From positions 1 to 64,000 of the forward strand of contig JABDCT010000002.1 in the NCBI GenBank assembly GCA_013287985.1: a stretch of 64,000 nucleotides of DNA, read 5' to 3'. The notes under the pieces are model-generated. The model was not told where the DNA came from. It searched no databases and saw only the letters and a program-made list of their open reading frames with translations. Numbering within the stretch: the first letter of the stretch is position 1; every line of letters begins with the position of its first letter. This document shows, in pieces, positions 58,694-64,000 of the stretch. A program made the position numbers and the translations under genes. Source of the DNA: Chlamydiota bacterium. Lineage in GTDB: Bacteria > Chlamydiota > Chlamydiia > Chlamydiales > Rhabdochlamydiaceae.

Positions 58694-59390
58694 ACGATAT
58701 CTTTCCATCATCCATTTTGACCATGCGGTCGGCGTATTTAAAAATGCGCGAGTCATGTGTCACGACAATGACCACGCGGTGACTGTTTTTCACGTGAGCT
58801 GCGATGAGATCCATGATCTTGCTCCCCGATTCGGCGTCGAGGGCCGATGTGGGCTCGTCGCAGATGACAAGAGCGGGCTTATGGATCAGGGCGCGGGCGA
58901 TAGCGACGCGCTGCTGCTGACCACCTGAGAGGTGCTTGGGCAGGCTGTCGAATTTAGCGCCCAGTCCGACTTCTTCGAGCGCTGCGCGCGACTCATTCAG
59001 GGCTTTTGCGTAGTCCCAGCCATTCAGCAGAAGGGGTATTGCTGCATTCACTCCACACGTCAGAGTTGGGATGAGGTGGAACTGCTGGAAAATAAAGCCG
59101 ATGTGGCGCTTGCGGAAGGCGGTGATTTCAGAGGGTGTCTTGTCTTGAAGCGGGAAATCAAAGAGGCGAATAGAGCCCGCATCAGTGCGCAGCGTGCCGG
59201 CGATCGCGCTTAAGAGGGTCGTCTTGCCGCTGCCGGAGGGTCCCACGATCATGACGAGTTCGCCGGCCCGTGCCTCGAAATAGACGCTCTGCAGCACGTG
59301 CAGGATATCTCCGCCCTGTTCAAAGGACTTGGAGACGTTTTCGACGAGAATTTCAGGCGCTTTATCCACGGAACACCTCAGCGGCGTCAT
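58683..59390 (-). CDS. ABC transporter ATP-binding protein (MacB/LolD/DevA type)
   Basis: A 235-residue ATPase: Walker A GPSGSGKTTL, Q-loop in IFQQFHLIPTL, signature LSGGQQQRVAIARAL, Walker B ALVICDEPTSALD, and H-loop VVTHD. The start at 59390 lies inside the end of the permease gene (29-base overlap), so the operon order is permease, ATPase, adaptor, OEP. The wording fits the MacB/LolD group used for lipoproteins, peptides and antibiotics. Confidence 0.94.
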   Translation of the reverse strand: MTPLRCSVDKAPEILVENVSKSFEQGGDILHVLQSVYFEARAGELVMIVGPSGSGKTTLLSAIAGTLRTDAGSIRLFDFPLQDKTPSEITAFRKRHIGFIFQQFHLIPTLTCGVNAAIPLLLNGWDYAKALNESRAALEEVGLGAKFDSLPKHLSGGQQQRVAIARALIHKPALVICDEPTSALDAESGSKIMDLIAAHVKNSHRVVIVVTHDSRIFKYADRMVKMDDGKISYAS

Positions 59391-60501
59391 ACCTGCGGAC
59401 CTTATGGATGCCGAGTAGCGATGCAAAGAAGCAGATCAGTAAAATCGCGACAAATGTAATCACAAGGACGTGGTAGGGCATATAGAAGGGAATCGCCGCT
59501 TTTTGGATCGCCATGTGACCAAAGGTGGACGTAAGCCCGACTCCAATGCCATAGCCCACAATTCCGACGAGAAACGCCTGTAAAAGGAGCATGCGGCAGA
59601 GGAGAGAGTTGCTGGCGCCCATTGCCTTCAGCGCGCCGAGATGCTTCAAGTTTTCTAAAACAAATGAGTAAAATGTCTGGCCGGCCACCGCGACGCCGAC
59701 GAGAAAACCCATGATGATCGTGATGCCAAAAGACATAGGGATCCCTGTGTTCTTGACCACCCACCAGATCGAGCTCCAGAAAAACTCCTCTTCCGTAAAG
59801 GTTTTTAACCCCGTCTCCGTTTCGATGCGCCTAGCCAAGGTTTGGATATCGACCCCTTCTTCGGGAGCTGCCAGAACAAAGGATAGATTTTTTCTGCGCG
59901 CAGGGGTGAGCTGGACCGCGCGGTCATAGGTCGTATAGACGTGCGGGTAGCCGAAAAAGGAGCGCTCGGAGTGGCAGATGCCGACGAGCTGGACCTCATG
60001 GTCGTTGATGTCCAGGTAGTCGCCGATCGCGATCGGTTTTTCTCTTCCTCGGCTGAATTGCTCTATCCCCGCCTCGTCCATAATCACGGCGCCATCCTGC
60101 CAGATGTCTTCGATATTCCCTTCGAGCATTTTGGCTGGAGCCCCAATCAGCGTGGCGGAGTCGAGGCCAAAGAGTTCTACCGGGCGGAAGGCGCCGCTCT
60201 GGAGGCGCGTCTGCTGGATGGAGTAAAAGACGGGAACCGCCCATTTGACACCCTCTACCGAGCGCGCGAGCGTCAGATCGGTATCGAGCAGGGGCAGGAT
60301 CTCCTGAGGCTGTTCAACGAGGGGATTTACAATCCATAGAGGGACATGGGTGTTGCGAATGGTCGCCGTGCTCCAGCGCAGCAGGCCAAGGAAAATCGAA
60401 CCCTGGTGAGTGATAAGCAGGGCGGCAAAGGAAAGGGCGGAGATGAGGAGCAGATATTTTGCCCGATCTCCAATGAGCATTTTGAAGGCAACGCGGAACA
60501 C
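59362..60501 (-). CDS. ABC transporter permease (FtsX/MacB-like, DevC type)
   Basis: A 379-residue permease beginning with GTG (MFRVAFKMLIGDRAKYLLLI). It has one N-terminal membrane helix, a large periplasmic domain of about 220 residues (MacB_PCD-like, WIVNPLVEQPQEILP onward) and three C-terminal helices (MSFGITIIMGFLVGVAVAGQ, NSLLCRMLLLQAFLVGIVGY, MPYHVLVITFVAILLICFF). Such permeases work by mechanotransmission without moving the cargo through the membrane. First gene of the efflux operon; a 53-base gap separates it from the HdeD-like gene. Confidence 0.92.
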   Translation of the reverse strand: MFRVAFKMLIGDRAKYLLLISALSFAALLITHQGSIFLGLLRWSTATIRNTHVPLWIVNPLVEQPQEILPLLDTDLTLARSVEGVKWAVPVFYSIQQTRLQSGAFRPVELFGLDSATLIGAPAKMLEGNIEDIWQDGAVIMDEAGIEQFSRGREKPIAIGDYLDINDHEVQLVGICHSERSFFGYPHVYTTYDRAVQLTPARRKNLSFVLAAPEEGVDIQTLARRIETETGLKTFTEEEFFWSSIWWVVKNTGIPMSFGITIIMGFLVGVAVAGQTFYSFVLENLKHLGALKAMGASNSLLCRMLLLQAFLVGIVGYGIGVGLTSTFGHMAIQKAAIPFYMPYHVLVITFVAILLICFFASLLGIHKVRRYDAAEVFRG

Positions 60502-60554
60502 GATCTCTCTACGGTAAGCCCTACTATATTAGCAGAGAGATCGTAAAATGCAAT

Positions 60555-61112
60555 TTATTCCCGAGCGGCTAACGAGAGGAGGACCCAAGACCAGCCGGCT
60601 AGAAGAAGATCGATTCCGACAAATAGCCCAATGACCCAGAAGGCTGAAGCCGGCCACTCGGCGAGGATCAAAGCCCCCAGGAGAATGGAAATCAATCCGC
60701 TAAACACCATCCAGCCCCAGTAGTCAAAGCGGTAATAGAGAGCGGAGATAAGGCGAAAGGCGCCTCCCAGCAAAAGCAGGGCGACGATGAGCAGTGTAAT
60801 CCCTTCAGCGCTCTGCAGGGGCTTAAAGATACACAGGGTACCAACGAGAATGTAGAACAGCCCTAAAAGCGTAGAATAGGAAAATCCTGTCCATTTTTTG
60901 GCATAATAGCTGCTAATGATCTGCAAAATGCCTGCGCCCAGCAACAGAAATCCTAAGAAGATCACCGTAAACTCAGTGGCCCATCCAGCAAAACCGATTG
61001 CAAGACCCCCTAAAGAAATGAGTAGGATCCCGATTAATAAAAACCATCCCCAATATTTGTGCATATTTGGCATGTCGCGAAAATAAACGATGACTTCCGA
61101 TTTTTTTTTCAT
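60555..61112 (-). CDS. HdeD/DUF308-family membrane protein
   Basis: A 185-residue protein with about six membrane helices of the HdeD/DUF308 family (KYWGWFLLIGILLISLGGLA, YSTLLGLFYILVGTLCIFKP, MVFSGLISILLGALILAEWP). I use the ATG at 61112, which follows GGAGG; the longer frame is not needed. HdeD in E. coli is linked to acid resistance; the role here is unknown. The start overlaps the stop of the upstream ABM-domain gene (ATGA), so the two are translated together. Confidence 0.88.
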   Translation of the reverse strand: MKKKSEVIVYFRDMPNMHKYWGWFLLIGILLISLGGLAIGFAGWATEFTVIFLGFLLLGAGILQIISSYYAKKWTGFSYSTLLGLFYILVGTLCIFKPLQSAEGITLLIVALLLLGGAFRLISALYYRFDYWGWMVFSGLISILLGALILAEWPASAFWVIGLFVGIDLLLAGWSWVLLSLAARE

Positions 61113-62011
61113 AAAAGCCTCCATAGGCAAATAATTTCTAGTAGATAGAGTCCGGTAATAGCGAGGAGTCCGAGGGCGTTCGCACGAAACTTATGATCCG
61201 GATGGGGATTTAGCCACCAGTGCAGTAAACGGATAGCAAGACCCATCATGGGCCAAGAGACCAGAGTCACGCTGAGCGCATTGCCGATAAAAGTGGCGAG
61301 TGAGGAATTTAAAGAGCTTGTGACAGGCGACAGGAATTTGAGTTCGAGCATCACGATAGGAAAAAGCACGAGGAGGACTAGCATCGTCTGCTTCCAGACT
61401 GAAGGAGCCTGGCCGTAACCTGCAAACCAGCCTGCAAAAGGACTCACGACTTGGTGGCTCTGCAGCTCTTCGACCATCGATTCGCTCTCTTTCAAGATCT
61501 CCTTCCGCTCTTTCGAGAGGAGCCACCCATTGAGATGCTCGGGGGTGTCGAAGCGGAGCATGGTAATCCACGTCCCATGCTGATCGGTCGTCGATGGCGC
61601 CTGGACATAGACGCCCTGGTAGCCGGGGAATGTGGACTCGATCTGCTGTACTTTGGCGGCCCAGGCGCGATAGGCCTCATGCATGTGGGGGCTGACTTTC
61701 GTGACAAATACCTCAGTGACATTTTGCTTGTCGGAGGAGTCGACTACTTTAACTTCTTCTAAGAGGAGGGGTTTTACTTCTTCTAGCAGGCGCCTCCGCA
61801 CTTCAGATTTCTGCCAGGCGTCCAGGTCGCTCTCAGACAAGAATCGCTGAATGACGATCCAATCATTTTTCCCGGATTGGGGAGGGAAAATCTCCATGCT
61901 CACAAAACCCGGAAATGAGGCGACGGCCTTATCCATTTTTTCACGCCATGCAGCGAAAGGCTGCAGGGCGTCGGGCTTTACTTTGACATTGATCGTGATC
62001 GTGGTTTGCAT
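61109..62011 (-). CDS. Double ABM-domain membrane protein
   Basis: A 300-residue protein from the ATG at 62011. It holds two consecutive antibiotic-biosynthesis-monooxygenase-like domains (about residues 1-95, INVKVKPDALQPFAAWREKM, and 100-190, FVTKVSPHMHEAYRAWAAKV), followed by three C-terminal membrane helices (WKQTMLVLLVLFPIVMLELK onward). ABM-plus-membrane proteins are known as single-domain forms; two domains in tandem are less common. The 23-base gap after the deaminase contains a small stem (TAGGGAGT/ACTCCCTA) around the presumed ribosome site. The function is unknown. Confidence 0.82.
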   Translation of the reverse strand: MQTTITINVKVKPDALQPFAAWREKMDKAVASFPGFVSMEIFPPQSGKNDWIVIQRFLSESDLDAWQKSEVRRRLLEEVKPLLLEEVKVVDSSDKQNVTEVFVTKVSPHMHEAYRAWAAKVQQIESTFPGYQGVYVQAPSTTDQHGTWITMLRFDTPEHLNGWLLSKERKEILKESESMVEELQSHQVVSPFAGWFAGYGQAPSVWKQTMLVLLVLFPIVMLELKFLSPVTSSLNSSLATFIGNALSVTLVSWPMMGLAIRLLHWWLNPHPDHKFRANALGLLAITGLYLLEIICLWRLL

Positions 62012-62034
62012 TAGGGAGTGCTCTCCAAAACTCC

Positions 62035-62520
62035 CTAGTAGCGCGGACGGTCGGGCATTTCCGAGAAGCGTTTCCACACCTCAACAGCTTCTTCGCGCAT
62101 GAACTCGACCATTTTGATTTTGCGATCTTTAGTCTCTTTTCTGATCTCTTCGTAGTAGCCGAGATCTTTAAAATCGCCATATTTCAGAGAATCTTCGACC
62201 CTAGCGCCGTAATAGATCTTCTCGATGTGCGCCCAATAAGCAGCACATAGGCACATAGGGCAGCAGTAAGCGCTTGTATAGAGAGTACATCCTTCGAGAA
62301 GTGGATTCTTCAGTTTTTTGCCGGCATTTCGGATCGCATCGATTTCGGCATGGCAGGTCGCATCATGATCCTTCATTACTCTGTTGTACCCTTCGGCAAT
62401 GATTTTGCCGTCTTTGACAATCACGGCTCCAAAAACACCGCCGCTTTTCAGCTTGATGCCGGCTTGTTCGCTGAGCTCGATTGCCCGGCGCATAAATTTT
62501 TCATGATCTGCATTTTGCAT
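62035..62520 (-). CDS. Nucleoside/base deaminase (guanine deaminase-like)
   Basis: A 161-residue zinc-dependent deaminase: CHAEIDAIRNAGK supplies the zinc histidine and the catalytic glutamate, and CCPMCLCAAYWAHI supplies the two zinc cysteines. The terminal KRFSEMPDRPRY block recalls GuaD-type guanine deaminases, but cytosine or tRNA adenosine cannot be excluded. Length is normal. It heads the unit continuing with the ABM and HdeD genes. Confidence 0.88.
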   Translation of the reverse strand: MQNADHEKFMRRAIELSEQAGIKLKSGGVFGAVIVKDGKIIAEGYNRVMKDHDATCHAEIDAIRNAGKKLKNPLLEGCTLYTSAYCCPMCLCAAYWAHIEKIYYGARVEDSLKYGDFKDLGYYEEIRKETKDRKIKMVEFMREEAVEVWKRFSEMPDRPRY

Positions 62521-62622
62521 AGGTTTTTCTCCTTTTTTTACGATGTAACAAAGAGAAAATTATAAAGCTAAAGAAAACGAAACTCGAGGGAGCCACAAGT
62601 TTCGAATGAAAAGGAAGGAGAG

Positions 62623-63111
62623 TTATATTCTATATTTGTCAGCAAGGTCTCTGATTTCTGCTATGATAGCATCAGAAATTCCCTTTGCTTTGAACGCAAG
62701 AGCGATTTGATCAAAATCGGTGGCACTATTCATTAAAGTATTCACCCCTTCAATCACATCTTTTCTGCTTTTGCGAAACTCTACCCATTGAGGAATGGTG
62801 TAAAGGTTAGCACGCTCTTTGTTAAATTTGTCTGCTTTTTCTTTTACTGCGGTTTCCGAAATATTTTTGCAGCTCAGTTTTTGTCTTTTGTCATCGAATT
62901 TATCTTGGCACCAATCAGTGGCCTTTGCTACTGCTTTACCTGATAATTGGCTGATAAACGCAGTACGTTCATCTCCATTTTGATGAGAGGACAGTGTTAA
63001 AAATGCAGTTTGAAACTCCTTCTTGGCAGCTTTTGTGCTTTGTGCGTGTTCACGAGATATTGGTTCATATTTAGCAAATGTTAGAGCGGATTCAATTAAT
63101 TTTGTTGACAT
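62623..63111 (-). CDS. Hypothetical helical protein
   Basis: A 162-residue charged, helical, cytosolic protein (MSTKLIESALTFAKYEPISR at the start). It is lysine- and glutamate-rich with two cysteines and no known motif. It is one of several unrelated small helical proteins in the window with no homology that I can name. Its start lies 14 bases from the edge of the palindromic element at 63125, so its leader is probably part of that element. Confidence 0.65.
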   Translation of the reverse strand: MSTKLIESALTFAKYEPISREHAQSTKAAKKEFQTAFLTLSSHQNGDERTAFISQLSGKAVAKATDWCQDKFDDKRQKLSCKNISETAVKEKADKFNKERANLYTIPQWVEFRKSRKDVIEGVNTLMNSATDFDQIALAFKAKGISDAIIAEIRDLADKYRI

Positions 63112-63124
63112 GTCTTCTCCATGG

Positions 63125-63290
63125 GCCTATCCGCAAACTCAGCTTCTGTCGATTTTCTGGTTCTTTTGAGCCTATTTTCGATTCGAATTGCAGGGGTAAT
63201 ATCAACTGAGTATATGACCCCTGCAATTCGAATTCGAAAATAGGCCAAAATAATCCCGAAAATCGACGAAGCCTGAGTTTGCGGATAGGC
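63125..63290. repeat. 166-bp MITE-like inverted repeat
   Basis: Inverted arms of about 70 bases run inward from GCCTATCCGCAAACTCAG (63125) and its complement ending at 63290. The right arm contains the core that also lies inside the element at 12690, in opposite orientation (63214-63271 against 12711-12765), with only a few differences. The shared core and the different outer ends indicate one family with recombined or rapidly changing termini. No coding capacity is seen. Confidence 0.8.
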
Positions 63291-63411
63291 TTATAGTTAA
63301 AAAAGCGGATTAAGTATGCGTTAGTTGTATTTATTTTGGAACAGTTTCGTTTTGACTAGGGGATGATCCTATTTTGGCTGATCGTTTGGATCATTCTATT
63401 CTTGACTCGAC

Positions 63412-64000
63412 TTAGCCCAGCCCGCCAGTGATAAAGAGCGTTTCTCCGGTGATCCAAGACGCATCGTCTGAAGCGAGGAATACAACGGCTGGTGCGATAT
63501 CATCTGGCCGCCCAATCCTACCGAGGGGTGTATGTGCTTCAGTTTCTTTACGAAAATCACTCTCAGTAATGCCTTGAGAATGAGTGCCTTCGGTCTCGAC
63601 CATGCCTGGATTCACAGCGTTCACGCGAATGCGATGAGGCCCGAGTTCCGCTCCTAGGCTTTTTGTAATAGCATTAACTGCGGCTTTACTAGCACTATAG
63701 ACAGAAGTATTTGGTACAGCAGACCTACTTGAGATCGAGCTGATATTGACGATGCTTCCACCGGATGTGCCGAAGCATTTGACGGCTTCCCGAGTAGCAA
63801 GCAATAAGCCCAGCACATTTAGATCGAATGTTTTGTGAAAGTGTTCAGGGGTTACGTCTTCGAGAGCCAAAAATTCATAGATGCCGGCGTTATTTATCAA
63901 TATATCGAGTTTGCCGAATCTCTTGAGTGTTTCTGCAAAGAGAAATTGAACCTCGGCTGGGTTGTTGATATGTGCTTGCAACGTAAACGCTTTGCCTCCT
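63412..64000 (-). CDS. Short-chain dehydrogenase/reductase (cut by right edge)
   Basis: The visible part covers most of a classical SDR after the nucleotide-binding start: FGKLDILINNAGIYEF, the catalytic serine in IVNISSISS, the YSASKAAVNAITKSLGAELG motif with Tyr and Lys, VNAVNPGMVETEG and a terminal DASWITGETLFITGG. The frame stays open to the right edge (GGKAFTLQAHINN), so the N-terminal TGxxxGIG region lies outside. It resembles FabG-like or sugar dehydrogenases. About 120 bases separate it from the palindromic element. Confidence 0.9.
   Translation of the reverse strand, partial: GGKAFTLQAHINNPAEVQFLFAETLKRFGKLDILINNAGIYEFLALEDVTPEHFHKTFDLNVLGLLLATREAVKCFGTSGGSIVNISSISSRSAVPNTSVYSASKAAVNAITKSLGAELGPHRIRVNAVNPGMVETEGTHSQGITESDFRKETEAHTPLGRIGRPDDIAPAVVFLASDDASWITGETLFITGGLG

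Overview
The window looks like a chromosomal segment of an environmental member of the Chlamydiota (order Parachlamydiales; the family cannot be fixed from sequence alone). The pointers are an ATP/ADP-translocase-type (NTT) nucleotide carrier, a TyrP-type aromatic amino acid carrier, a chlamydial CHLPS/DUF818-type hydrolase, a eukaryote-like isoleucyl-tRNA synthetase, an OTU-type cysteine protease, many exported hypothetical proteins and very few regulators. About sixty genes are densely packed, with frequent ATGA start/stop overlaps and several convergent genes overlapping by 20 to 113 bases.

Layout. 1-3.5 kb: the end of a large serine recombinase and a small accessory island (LysR regulator, PEP mutase/isocitrate lyase-family enzyme, gutted SDR gene) lie between two 27-base copies of the 3' end of tmRNA. 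The intact ssrA gene (3463-3867, minus) is the integration target. 4-8.5 kb: membrane protein, ileS, beta-carbonic anhydrase. 8.6-12 kb: two coiled-coil paralogues and an OTU-like protease, a candidate effector locus. 12.6-18.5 kb: NAD salvage (pncB-pncA), tyrP, DUF818 hydrolase, O-methyltransferase. 18.5-25.2 kb: two POT-like and two MFS carriers. 25.2-28.7 kb: pentapeptide protein, methyltransferase, racemase homologue, exported phosphatase homologue, CPBP protease. 28.8-32.3 kb: a tandem family of five small secreted aromatic/glycine-rich proteins sharing a GPGWYWG module. 32.3-38 kb: polX, decayed genes, a pentameric ligand-gated ion channel homologue, and an MFS carrier behind a TPP riboswitch. 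38-47 kb: alpha-glucan phosphorylase, a run of enzymes with N-terminal export signals, the NTT carrier with a divergent LysR gene, hypothetical proteins. 47-54 kb: PNPOx-like protein, amino acid permease and cyoABCDE (bo3-type quinol oxidase plus heme O synthase). 54-64 kb: exported hypothetical protein, two HIT-like proteins, a four-gene ABC efflux system, HdeD/ABM membrane proteins, deaminase, and an SDR gene cut by the right edge.

Taken together the genes describe a host-dependent cell: it appears to import nucleotides, peptides or amino acids and probably thiamine, salvages nicotinate, respires with a bo3 oxidase, and exports many enzymes and small proteins. Three palindromic MITE-like elements (12.7, 47.2 and 63.1 kb) sit between genes; two share a core sequence. 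The least explained items are the GPGWYWG family, the ligand-gated channel, the riboswitch-linked carrier and the cluster of exported cofactor-dependent enzymes.
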